Below, piece by piece: positions 34,333 through 45,088 of a DNA stretch of 64,000 nt. The stretch spans positions 32,038,001 to 32,102,000 of the forward strand of contig CP142451.1 of assembly GCA_038049695.1 (NCBI GenBank). The letters run 5' to 3'. How positions within the stretch are numbered: position 1 is the stretch's first letter; each line of letters begins with the position of its first letter. Source of the stretch: Cinnamomum chago. Its lineage: Eukaryota; Streptophyta; Magnoliopsida; Laurales; Lauraceae. Made by a program: the position numbers and the translations under genes. Under the pieces are notes generated by a model, which worked only from the letters and a program-made list of their open reading frames with translations, searched no databases and was not told the DNA's origin.

Positions 34333-36377
34333 TCACATTGACTTTCTCAAGCCATCTTCTTGCTGTTTAGATTTAGCATCTTCCTTCACTTCCATGACTT
34401 GCTGTATTCCTTCTTGGTACCCTTGAATAAAGCTTTTGAGTGCATCACGATAAGCAGAAGCCCTAGTCATGTACACACGCTGCAAAGCAGGCCTCAGAGT
34501 CTCCATCCCCCCTCTTGCTGCCACAGCTGATTATTTATCACCCATAAACAAAATAACAATATAGGAATCAGCAAGAATATTAAAAATCAAGTCAAAACGT
34601 GGACACAAAAGATAGCATTTAGATGTTTATCTGATTGTTTGCTTCATTTGCACCAGGCACAACATGAATAGTAGAGTATTTTATTTGAACCAGATTGCAT
34701 TTTATGGTTTGAGCCTTTTAGGGTACAATTGGATGTACCCCACATGACTTCAGTTTGAATATTATTGTAACTTCAAAGAATGGATGCCTATCAACTCTTG
34801 ATTTGGTCCTCTATAGTCTGGACTAAAACCTTGCCTACACTTACCAATAAAAAAGCCTTGATGGTTGCTACTTCATGACCACAAATTTATACCCATGAAT
34901 CTACCATTAAAACCCTAGAACAAGCATGCGTATAGGAATATGTAAATAAAGTCAATCAAGCTAGCATAAAGGAGTTTCAGGGAAGCACTCTAGTTAAGTA
35001 TCTAGTATGCTTAGCCCATTGGTTCATGATGATCTGGACAATTCATTAGGAAACCAACTATGGACCAGCTCATTAGCCACAAGAATAATTTCTTTGTCGA
35101 GCAATCTTATAACTCTGAACTGTGGCATACAACTGGACAACAAAGTATGCTGATGCCAACAATTGCCAGAACTAAACAAGATAACATATGTCAGTGGGAC
35201 AGGTAGAATACCCCAATCAATACTATTTTTCCCAGTGGTTCATCCAGTATAATTCTCAAGACAAATGGACCATTGGCCAATATCCCATATGGTCCATGAC
35301 TAGGACTTCAAGCAGTGGATGAGTTGAGCAATGTCCTAAGGTTAAATCTCCTCCATGCTTAAAGGAATAAATAACTAGATAAGCTTCTCTGAGGACAGAT
35401 AGGGTTACTGCATACCAAGATCTTCCAATGTTGACGGTTCCTTTTTGTTGTCTGTAGCTTTTGCTACGCCAGGGCTATCCGCACTCTGTTTATCCTTTTT
35501 ATAATCATTTGGTCGAAGATCAGGACCGATATCCCGTACCCAGCTTGCTGCATATAGCCTGGATGCCTCCTTTAAAACCTGTTTTAAATCATAAAGAAAA
35601 ATGCTGGCATATGGAGGCAAATTTGAATGGAAAAAGCTACATCAAGGGCCTGCACTAAAGCAATTGTATTCTAAATTTCATACAATTTACCCATAGTTTG
35701 GCTACCCAGACCGATGGCCCCTACTGTGGAAATTAGATGCACGAGCACAAATCTCAAAAGTTGGAACATCCTGACTTCTCGATCAGTGGCTTATAACTAG
35801 TTGGGAAATGAAAAGAAAAGAAAAAAAAAAAAGAACTAGTTGGGAAAAGAATGTGCACAAACAATCAGTATTCAGTGGAAGAAAAGAAATGGAAAACAAT
35901 TGAACGTAATAAAATTCCAATTTGGGGTAATCTTGTTCATCCTCAGTCGTCAGTCCAGGCCATTGGATCATTGGTATGGATCACCAGCCTGTGGAACTGA
36001 AAGCATCACAAAACTGCATACTAGCTTGCAGTAACTCTAAATTTCTCCCCCCAAATGCCGGTTTAACTTTAAAAAAAATGCATCAAAGGATCTATGCATG
36101 AACAAATCCACCATGGCATGTCAGAACCCTTAACAGGACAAAATAAGTCAATGATTAGTTGCATGTTGCAAAAATAGATATGGGGTACAAGAATTGAAGC
36201 AAACATTCAGAGTTCCGTAAACAGACTGTAAAGACTCACACAAAAGCGTTCTTCCCAAGTCAATTTTCTTCGCTTCTTTATATGAGGAGGATCAGGCAAA
36301 GATGAAGGAAAAGCAATTTCCTTGAGATCGTAGCGGACATAATCATATAATTTCCTCCATACCACCTTCAACTTCAT
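34333..36377 (-). CDS. Conserved-looking protein of unknown function, three exons, intact
   Basis: Exons on the minus strand: 36377-36240 (46 codons, donor GTGAGT), 35578-35416 (acceptor AACAG, donor GTATGC), 34526-34333 (acceptor TCAG, stop at 34333). They join in frame to 164 residues with no lesion. The protein starts MKLKVVWRKLYDYVRYDLKE and has a basic IKKRRKLTWEERF patch at ~33-45, then LKEASRLYAASWVRDIGPDL. The middle (~75-100) is Lys/Asp-rich and likely disordered. The C-terminal half is helical and charged (RPALQRVYMTRASAYRDALK, FIQGYQEGIQQVMEV). There is no signal peptide, membrane segment or known catalytic motif. I do not recognise the family. Phase-consistent splice sites and clean frames beside so many dead genes argue that it is real and under selection. 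Transcript evidence is not available here. Confidence 0.8.
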
Positions 36378-37059
36378 TCTGCTCACTAAGCACTCTCAAC
36401 ACCAAACTATAAACAAGAAACAAAATAAAGTTAAGTAGAACCTCAATGCAGCTACTTTATGAAATCAAAACCACCACTGATCAATGCTCCTAACCATGTA
36501 ACAGCAAAAACTCATGCAACTTAAGCAACTAAAACATTTCAAAGAGCTCATTCAGCGAGATGGCTGCGTCTTGGAATGTGCAAGCCTCGACGCTTAAGAA
36601 AAAAGAGGATCAGTGCCAAACAATCAATTGGCAACCAAAGCTGTCCCAACCAAATTTTGAGTATGCTTATGTTTGCCAGTAGAAGGTTGTACCAGATGAA
36701 GATCAGTTTGAGTAAATTCCCCCAAACAAGGTGGCCTTACTTTTAGATTCAACCAAAATGGCCCAACTTGAAAACCTACAGTTGATCGATTGATTTACAT
36801 CTCATTCTTCAAATCTCCCACATCTGGAGATCTCCAAAACACAGAAACATCACTAACCACTCTAAAATGTAGCCTCTCTACTATTTGGTCAAAAAGCCTT
36901 ACCAACTCTAAGCCCACCTCACTAGTTGTTAATCTTGATCCTTTGGGTAAGTGTTGTCTCAAAGGAAGACATATTGACTAGTAAAATGTTCCACCATTCG
37001 GTTGAAGGTCGACATCCAAAGCTTAGAACTATTCAATCAACATCCATTCCCCCCATCAT
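36378..37059. other. Upstream flank of the conserved gene
   Basis: It presumably holds the promoter and 5' UTR of the minus-strand gene; no clear TATA box is seen close to the ATG. No other gene is recognised. 36980-37060 may already belong to the gypsy remnant. Confidence 0.4.
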
Positions 37060-38784
37060 ACAAGATAAAGCAATCGTCTTCCTGCTCCGGGCATCTACAG
37101 TAACATTCCCTGTTCTATGAAAGTAGTTAATCAGGAAGTCATCATCCTTGATGTACTCCATTTATCTTCTCTATCTGAGGTTCATTTCCTTTAAGAGAAG
37201 ATGTATTGCATGCTTCAGTGATCTAAATGCACTTCAGATTTCTCACAGTATAAGTAATGTCTCCACATTTTCAAAGCAAACACCACTGCAACTAGCTCCA
37301 AGTCATGCATCACATGGTTCTTCTCATGATCTTTCAACTATCAAGATCCATAAGCGATAATTTTTCCATCTTATATGAGTACACAACTCAATCCAACTGA
37401 TAAGTCCATAAAATTGCACTTCATTTACATAATTTCATGTGGATTTATTGACTTAATTTCATGAAATTTCATAAATTCATACATCATGGTATTCAAAGTT
37501 GGTTTTTTGTTGAAAATTAGTCTAAATTCATTAAATTGCATGATTTTCAAAAAATTGTTCTTTTTGGATTATCCTACTATTTCATTGAATAGCATTTGAT
37601 TCACACGTAAACATGCATGATTTCTTCATACCACTGCATTCTTCATGAAATTCTGATCAACGTGGTATATTCATACACATTCATACGTGTTGAATTGGAT
37701 CTCATGCATTGCATTATTCTTTAAACTTTAGAATTTCGGGGCACGCTTTGAAAGAAATTGAAGAGAAAAACCAAAGAGAGAAAAGTGAAGAAAAAATACC
37801 ATGGGACCCACACATCCTTAGGCGTGAATTCCAAGGAGGAAGGGACAACGATGGTGGGTCCCACAAGTTGTTGCAACTTCAAGAATTCCTTCCTTCTAAT
37901 TGTTTGAAGATTTTTGAAAATTTTAATTTAATTGGAAGTCCAAGAAAGGAAGGAAATCAAGTGACTTTGGGACCAAGCAAAGCAAAGAAGGTAGGAAAGA
38001 AGAAAGAGGAGATGAAAAAAAGATAAAAAACAAAAAAAGTTAGGGAAATTCCCAAGCCACATGGGACGTCCCATGTGGGTACCACATGTGTTGCACACCC
38101 AAGTGGAGCTCACTTTCAATTCCAAGTTTGCTACAATATTAAATTTCAGATTATTGAAGAGTTTTCAAGACAAAGTGGGACCCAAGCATAGAGATTCCAA
38201 GCGACAAAAGAGGCCTTAAATCAGAAGGTTCTTGCTCACCAAGATATCCAAGTTGGAAACTAATCCAAGAATCCCTTGATTCTTAACATTTCAAAACTCT
38301 CTCAAACTTGGAACCCAAGCCAACCCACCTCTATAAACCCACTCAAACTTGCACACCAAGCAAGCAAAAACCATAAATACACAAAAAAGGGCATGCACTA
38401 TTCATGGGGCCCTATTTACGTCTCTATTCATCGCACTGTTTTTTCACCCTTCTCCATCTTTCTTTCTACCATTATACCTCACCCAAAGGGTCACCCACTT
38501 GGCCAACTACCACTTTGGGCCCATTCCACCATCATTACCACCTCCTAGTCCTCATTCAAGGCCTCTTCTTCGCGTCACGTAAAAGTCAGTAATGCTGAAT
38601 TTTCAAGTATGTTGAAGACGAAGACCATGTTGGGCTAGTTTTTATTTTTAAGGGAAAAAGGTGGTGTTTTCTGTAATTTTATTGGTCTTGTACATAGATA
38701 AAACTAAAATTGGATTTATTTAACAATTGTAATATAAAGGAATGTTTTGGAGATAGTTGCTTAAGTCTATAAATTCTACGATGT

Positions 38785-38820
<36 letters not shown>

Positions 38821-38823
<3 letters not shown>

Positions 38824-38948
38824 AGGTGCTCCTATGAGAGCATCTCTCACCTTACTATGAGAGATAAGGTAGGGGCCAACTTAAATGTGAGGGCCCCCAC
38901 CATATCTCTCATAGTAAGGTAAGAGCATCTCTTATAGAAGCATCTCCC
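38821..38948. mobile_element. Hairpin MITE in a TA microsatellite (128 bp)
   Basis: The left half GGGAGGTGCTCCTATGAGAG is mirrored by the right half, which reads backwards GGGAGATGCTTCTATAAGAG; the two arms cover nearly the whole element. (TA)n runs flank both sides, suggesting insertion into a TA repeat. Confidence 0.75.
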
Positions 38949-38971
38949 ATATATATATATATATATATATT

Positions 38972-39340
38972 GGGGCCAGCTCTCCTAAGCTCAAGCTCAG
39001 GATAAGGTAAGCTCAAGTGTGTGGTGGGGCCCACTTGGGGACCCACATGGGGATGGGGGGATTTCAAGGACTCCTTGGGATCCTCCTCTCAGCAAAAAAT
39101 CAACCCCAACCATGTTTTCTATCATCTCCATATGGGCTCAAAAGTTTAATGGTCAATAGTCTATTGGATCGATACATAGTCGATTCAACGGTCCAATAAA
39201 TTCGGATATGACCGAAAGTTGGTGGACATGTGCAATTTAGGAGAGTCGTGTTTGGTCCATTTGGAGGGACCAAAGGTGAGCCCCACAAGCATAAGCTTAC
39301 AAAATTTTATCCTAAGCTTGAGCTTAAGAGAGCCTTGCTC
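38972..39340. mobile_element. Second MITE in a TA microsatellite (~370 bp)
   Basis: The terminal inverted repeat is about 35-60 bp: the left end holds CTCTCCTAAGCTCAAGCTCA and the right end read backwards holds CTCTCTTAAGCTCAAGCTTA. (TA)n runs flank both sides. No coding capacity. Confidence 0.7.
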
Positions 39341-40307
39341 ATATATATATATATATATATGGCATGCCCAGAATCAATGTAGGATTTACGCAAAAAGATC
39401 TATTGAGCACGGACTGTTAGTTGTTTGAAATAACTGATTTGTTCTTTTTCTAACATGGATTGACGACACATATTGAAAAAAAGGTTTGAAGCTGCTCCAC
39501 TTCCAATTATTAGGAGGAGAATTGATCCCCAGACCCTAGAATCTTTTATTTAATTGTTGTTTACACTTAGTTTTAAATTTGAATTTTATTTTTCTGAAAT
39601 TGGTTGTTTTAACCTGCTTATTATGGATGCAGTTTACTAGTTTAAGGTTTTTAGATTAGGATTATTTTTAAAGTTTTTAACGTTTCTTACTAATTTTCAT
39701 AAAAGTAGTTGGCTGGTTGTATGAATTCTTTTAGGTTAGTTTTAGATTTTTCTAGGACAGGTACAAGCTAACTCCCTGTGAATCGACCTCGTTCTCACAG
39801 AGATATATATTACTACTTCACAACCATCCACTTGGGGTGAGTGATCACCAACTCCAAATGCATTACTAAAGATAATAAAACCACAATTTTCCGAAGGTAG
39901 AGTGAGAATAAGAGTTGTAGTCAACCTTTTCTTTAGTTATTGAAAACCTGCTTCACACTCTTCTAACCATATAAAAGGCACATTCTTTCCAATCAATTTC
40001 GTCAACAAGGCCGCAAGGGTCAAGAATCCTTCTACAAATCCCCATTATTACCTCGCAAGGCCTAGATAACTTCTTATTTCTACCACATTCTTCGGAACTT
40101 TCCAGCTAACAATGACCTCAATATTGGCAGGATCCAGTACCACTAGTCCATCCTTGGAGATGATGTGGCCAAGATAAGCGATTTGGCCTCGCCAAAATTC
40201 GTACTCATTCGACTTGACATATAATTGATTAACTCTCAACAACTATAAAAGTGCTCTTAAATTCTGTTCACGCTCTTAGCGAGGCTTAGAATACACCAAT
40301 ACTTCAA

Positions 40308-40725
40308 GGGTGCTCATGGGGAGGGCCAAACCACTAGGATCAGGCTTGGATATATAAAAGCACAAAATACCAGCCATTAGGGTGCTCATGGGCAGGGCAG
40401 CCTGCTGTGGGTCAAGCTTGGATATATAATCTTGACCTGTTTAGTATTTTGGTAGGCTTAAATTAAATAATAGAAAGCTCAAGACACAATCCAACCCACC
40501 TCGAATAATAAGTTCATGTAATTTAGTGATGTTTTGTCAAAATAATTGCTAAAAAACCCTATACATGAAGAGAGGCTGGTTCGGCCGGCTTGATTGAGTA
40601 AATCGCCCACTTGGGTCCGACATTTACAACCAATGTTGGCTTGGGCCGGATATGTGCTTATGTTTCTAAAGTTGAGCCGGGTTTGGATAACCTCAGGCTG
40701 GCCCGACTCGGCCATGAACACCTCT
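40308..40725. repeat. MITE-like repeat with a 72-bp duplication at its left end
   Basis: GGGTGCTCATGGG occurs at 40308 and 40380, each followed by the similar phrase CAAGCTTGGATATATAA / CAGGCTTGGATATATAA. The right end at ~40710-40725 read backwards is AGAGGTGTTCATGGCC, an imperfect inverted match. A related element with similar ends spans about 42494-42870. Confidence 0.5.
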
Positions 40726-42493
40726 GCCGGCCATAGCCAAGTAGGATGTCCTTGGAGATGAACAATATAAATAAATAAATAAACATTGGAGTGATAAGGA
40801 TCACAAGAATTAAAACCTAGAAGAAAAATATAGTTGACCATAGCTTTTTATATTTTTATTTTTTTGGGGTTAGGTTGGGTAAGTGATATAGTATATGTGG
40901 CGCCGCCAACTCATGAAAGACATCCATTTCCAGTGGGGGAGTCTTTTATCTTCAGACTTGTATCATCTTTTAAAAAATAATAAAATGAAGGGAGGGAGAC
41001 TACCCCCAAAAATAAAGAAGAGCTGGCAAAGTTGTCTAAAAATTTGGACAACAGTGACAACCCCAAAAAATAAAGACGACTATAAAAGTCTATCTTAAAA
41101 ATCTTAAAAAGAAAGTGGACCTCACTAAAATAAAGACGACTATAAAAGTCTATCTTAAAAATCTTAAAAAGAAAGCTGACCTCACTAAAATAGAGTAAAT
41201 AGAAAGGATCCGAGGAAAAAAAATGTTGAGTGGTTGTCCAAGATTTGGAAAGAAAAGCCAACACAAGAAAAATAAAATAAAATAAGAGGGCCCCTGTACT
41301 TCATGAAATCTCAAAAACACCCCTACCCTTTGCATTTATTAGAAAGTTGAAATAACATTTTTAACATTTGCTTCTCTCTCTTTCTTTCTTTCTTTCTTTT
41401 TTTTTTTTTTTTGCCTAATCCTTGCTTTATTCTCTTTTTGGTTAAAAGTGTCATTTCAACTTTTCAATAAATGTAAGGGATAAAATGGCAAAACAGAAAA
41501 CACAAAGAGAGAGTGGGAAAGGCATTGCTTTTGCTCAGGATCGACCATCAGTCGAGTTTTTTAAGTGAAAACACAAAATATAATGGTATTTTTAAGATTC
41601 CATAAAAATATAAGAGCTTTTCTGAAGAAGAAAAAAAAACACTCATAAAATTATGAAAACCCGGATCTTGTCGGTCATCAGTATCTACCTCAGTCTAAAA
41701 GTCTGAAAAACAATAACAGCCTGAAAAAATAAAGACGGCCCTATAAAGTCTGAGTCCTGGGCATTTCAAAAAGAAACCACACCTGACTAAAATCGAATAA
41801 ATATAGAGGACCCGAGAAAGCAAAATAAATTAAAATAATCACAGAATCCAATGTGTCAGAATTGCTGAGGAACCAGGAACCACACAGTAGGACGAACTCA
41901 TGTGTGTATAAATGTAAGTAACTTTTTTTGTGTATAAATGTAAGTAACCTTTTTTTTGCAGGACTTGATTATGGTGCAGCAACTTGCCCTCACTAATGAT
42001 GGTGCTCCACATCAGCCCACAAGTTGGAACAGGATTTCCCAAAATCTCTCCTATAATGATTAAACTAAGTTGGCATTTTTTTTTTCTCCAAAAATACCCT
42101 CACATTACTATTCTCAATGTCTCTTTCAACGTCTCCCTATGGACAACCCCATGCCGGTCATACCCCATACCCCATCTCTCACACTTCCGCTGGATTCAGA
42201 GGGAGACCTATCCATTTGTCCTGAGGCTGAAAGTATAATCTAGAGCATTTGGAGATCAGGTATAAAGAGATTCTCAGATAGGATTCTATAAAAGGGGTAT
42301 GGTGGGCCCCATCAGTGCCTCTAACCTGTATTATAGTCCCTACTGCTTCTATGCTGTGCCTAGCTCCTATTCACATGCATAAAATTAGGATAGCAAACAT
42401 TAGTGTCCCACTTAATGAGTGGAGTGATCTACTTTCTGGGCGAGCAACTTGGATCTTGCATTAGGACAGTTGATTGGATGGATACTCACGATT
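40726..42493. other. Intergenic, low-complexity region with a tandem duplication
   Basis: No gene is seen. It contains the 60-bp duplication described separately, a diverged relative of it at 41720-41820, a CTTT run near 41380-41412, and a duplicated TGTGTATAAATGTAAGTAAC near 41905-41950. Confidence 0.5.
41070..41200. repeat. 60-bp tandem duplication
   Basis: AATAAAGACGACTATAAAAG starts at about 41069 and again 60 bases on. The two copies differ by only one or two bases (GTGGAC versus CTGAC). A diverged third relative lies at about 41725-41825 (AATAAAGACGGCCCTATAAAG). Confidence 0.8.
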
Positions 42494-42870
42494 AGGGGTG
42501 TCCATGGGCTGAGCAACATCCAGGCCCTGTCCAAGTTCCAAACTCTAAGCCCAAAGCCCGGCATGGCCCATAACTAGCTTGCTTTATCCCAGCCGTTTAG
42601 AGAGAGAGAGAGAGAGAGAAAGAGAGCACTGGTTTTCAGTGGTTTAGATTGATCCATTAGGGTTTTTTTTTTTTTTTTTTAGCCCCAGCCACCTAGGCTG
42701 GGAACCAACCTAGACCACACAAGTGGAAAGGAGACAACAAATGTGGGAAAATTGGCATAGCTAGTGATCAATCCTTGAGTAGCCAAGTGACATCTGCATT
42801 GATCAAAGAGCAAAATCCATGTTGTCATTCCATTGATCAAAGAGCAACTCCATGTGTTCACGGCCGAGTC
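42494..42870. repeat. MITE-like repeat with an embedded SINE fragment
   Basis: The left end GGGTGTCCATGGGCTGAG is mirrored by the right end, read backwards GACTCGGCCGTGAACAC. Inside, 42661-42800 is a minus-strand relative of the SINE at 14952, with an A-run at its 3' end. There is also a GA microsatellite at ~42600-42620. Confidence 0.45.
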
Positions 42871-43899
42871 GGGCAAGGCTGAGGTTATCCAAACCCGGCT
42901 CGATCGAGCCCTAACCCCGGGGCAATACTTGATCTGCCCGCTAACCGAGCCCCAACCACACCCACAAAATATTCAGGTTGGACACGGGTCAGATTTTCTT
43001 GACCTGTATTGAAATGGCCTAGACCCGGGTCTGCTTGGTAACTTCACCAGTAGTAAAGTAAAGTGAAGTGAGGCTTCGATTTCTAGCTTCGAAGCTCTCC
43101 TCCATCTCCATCCCTCTTCTTCTTCTCTCTTCGCCATTTCTACAAACATCTCTCCTTCGCTCCTCCCACTCTTCCTTTCAGAATCATCGCAAGATGGAAG
43201 AGTAGAATATGGTTGTCAAGGTAAGTCTTCTCTTCCTCTTTCTTTTTCGTTTCATCGCATCTGATTCTAGTGTATATGTTGGATTGCTTATTGAATTATT
43301 GTTTGATTGGATTGGATGATGATGATGATGATGATGATGAAAATTAGGGAAGGTTTTGTTTGTTGGGTGATTCTTGTTTTTATGTAACGGATGTGTTGTT
43401 TTGATGATTAGAATGTTAGTTAAGCGATTCTACTAATTGTTGGGGTTGTGTCTAAGTCTATGATTTCTTCCTGGATGGAAGATCTGATGATTTTGTTACT
43501 TCAATGTTTCTATCTGTATCATTATTCTTCTGCGGACTTGGGTTAGGTTTGGAGAAACAATAGAGAGGAGATGACTGGAAGGGTTTATAAAAGTGATTCA
43601 AATATGATATGCTTTGACACCTTACTATTAGCCTACTTGGAAAATCTACACTCAATTCTCACTCCCACAGTATTGCTTATGACTTCTATGCTTAGAATGA
43701 GAATTGTCAACATGAACTCAAATTCTTCAAACAATGTCATTTAATAAAAGGATTTTCAATCAATGGAATTGTGCATCTAAAGCAGCAAAATGTCGTGCAG
43801 TGAACTTAGACCCATTCGGCCTATGAGGCATAGGCTTCTTAATGATGACACTTAAAATATAAATAAACCCTAGTTCAGCAAATTGCCTTTTTCTACCCT
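42871..43899. other. Possible orphan first exon and otherwise empty sequence
   Basis: 43080-43195 is a CT-rich stretch like a plant 5' UTR. It is followed by ATGGAAGAGTAG and then ATGGTTGTCAAG directly before GTAAGT, which could be a first coding exon of four codons. No continuing exon was found on the plus strand. A GAT microsatellite lies at 43316-43340. Beyond that I see no gene. Confidence 0.3.
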
Positions 43900-44142
43900 T
43901 CCAATGTGACTGAACCATCCTTCACCACTGTAGTTTCGGGAACCTTGTCTGTTTTTTGGCTTGTTGATGCCGCAGCACTATCTAGCCGTTGGGGCAAGAG
44001 ATGGTGACGGCGGAACTGAACTGATCGTTGCTGCTCCTTTCGTCTCCTTTGATGAAGGTTGCTGCGCTGGCGATGGCACGACTGGAGCGGTGACAGGTAC
44101 TCCTCTATCCCTTTCTCTCTGCTTCTTTTCTTCTTCCTCTGC

Positions 44143-44175
<33 letters not shown>

Positions 44176-44600
44176 ATTTGGGTATGGGGTTTCGTACAAA
44201 AGGGGTAGGGTCCTGCTGGGATCATTTTTTTTTTTTCCTTGCGTGAGTTGGGGTTGTGGAGTGGGAAGAGGGGTCGAGATGTGGGGGCTGGAACAGGGCT
44301 CGACTGGGGTCGGTTTGTAGTGGGGTTTTGATGAGGCTCGTTTGAAGGATGGGGAAGGGTGTTCGAAAGTTTGGAAAAAGGAGATAGGCGTAGGGGTTCT
44401 GTCAGGGACGGTGGGCTTGCCGCGTAGGGTTTCTGGTTGACGATGAAAAGGAGTCTGGTTGTCGCAATGGAGGGCATATGGGGCTGGGACAGTGATGGTG
44501 GACGGATAGGCTCCGATTGGTGACCGGAGGGTGATCGGAGCGTTATGGATCTTCGCTCTGATGCCATGCAAGTGCCGGAGCACAATTAGGGTTCTAAAGA
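43900..44600 (-). repeat. Leader fragment of an LTR element related to the gag-protease family
   Basis: On the minus strand TGGCATCAGAGCGAAGATCC (near 44570) resembles the initiator-Met primer-binding site plus first bases of the 44676-48057 element, and is followed by the same sort of C-rich, stop-poor leader. It carries a T/A homopolymer at ~44141-44171. No LTR or gag is attached. It lies directly next to the complete element, in the opposite orientation. Confidence 0.45.
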
Positions 44601-44675
44601 ACAATCATTCGAAGAAGAAACAGTCTCCAACGAAAAAAATCCACACAGGTAATTTTTATTAACTCAATTCTCTAA

Positions 44676-45074
44676 TGATGCAACCCGACAAAAGACTAGG
44701 ACCCGCAGATCCTAATGGACCATCTGATGGGGTCCACATGATCCTTGATTCAATCAGAGATCCCTGTTATTATTTTAATTAGTAATGTTAATTAGTTTCT
44801 TCATAGGATTGCTTTCTAAATTCTATTTAGAGTAGGCTTAAGTAATTTCCTATTATTAGAATTCTAGTTCGTTTAGAAATAATGTCTTCTATATATATAT
44901 AGAAGAAGAACCCTCTTGTTATTTCTCATGCTTATTCAATTAATAAATATTATCGTGAGTTTTCTCCATGAGTTCATGGCTGTGAGTGTTGTTTCGTGTG
45001 GAATCCCTTTGTTGGATTCGATCAACCTCATCTGAGAGGTTGGTCTATTCGATCGAAGGTCCGAGGCTGTGCCA
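44676..45074 (+). repeat. 5' LTR of the gag-protease element (399 bp)
   Basis: It begins TGATGCAACCCGAC and ends GCTGTGCCA. It contains a TATA box at the centre of a 22-bp perfect palindrome (44885-44906) and an AATAAA-type signal near 44942. The 3' LTR differs by only a few bases and small indels. Confidence 0.88.
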
Positions 45075-45077
45075 AAT

Positions 45078-45088
45078 TGGTATCAGAG
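45078..45088 (+). other. Primer-binding site, initiator Met tRNA type
   Basis: TGGTATCAGAG lies three bases inside the 5' LTR edge, complementary to the 3' end of initiator tRNA-Met. Confidence 0.85.

Larger units (their letters stand above)
37398..39847 (+). mobile_element. Solo LTR (2450 bp), Athila/Tat-like, with 5-bp target duplication
   Basis: It begins TGATAAGTCCATAAAATTGC and ends TTGGGGTGAGTGATCA. CCAAC stands before (37393-37397) and after (39848-39852). The end region, with ACTCCCTGTGAATCGACC and a TACTACTTCACAACC block, is typical of Athila/Tat-type LTRs. No internal region is present. It sits inside the RNase H sequence of an older gypsy element and itself hosts two MITEs. Confidence 0.85.
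37060..40320 (-). mobile_element. Decayed Ty3/gypsy pol remnant, interrupted by a solo LTR
   Basis: Two pieces on the minus strand belong together. 40320-39853 carries the reverse transcriptase end (LRVNQLYVKSNEYEF, YLGHIISKDGL, VEIRSYLGLA) and the start of RNase H (FIIFSNAFG). 37392-37060 continues RNase H ([31 protein letters not shown], a degraded VDARSRK). The break falls inside the Asn-Ala-Phe-Gly-Val/Gly-Leu codons, where the 2450-bp LTR inserted. Several stops are present. No LTRs of this old element were identified. Confidence 0.8.

Noticed and set aside
40911..41264. 117-residue minus-strand frame with a repeated Phe/Tyr-rich motif
   Set aside because: It is the translation of the 60-bp tandem duplication and AT-rich surroundings, with no homology.
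43893..44604. Two overlapping long minus-strand frames (200+ residues)
   Set aside because: They lie in the same kind of C-rich leader with a Lys run from a homopolymer. A primer-binding-site-like sequence at the start points to a retroelement leader, not a gene.
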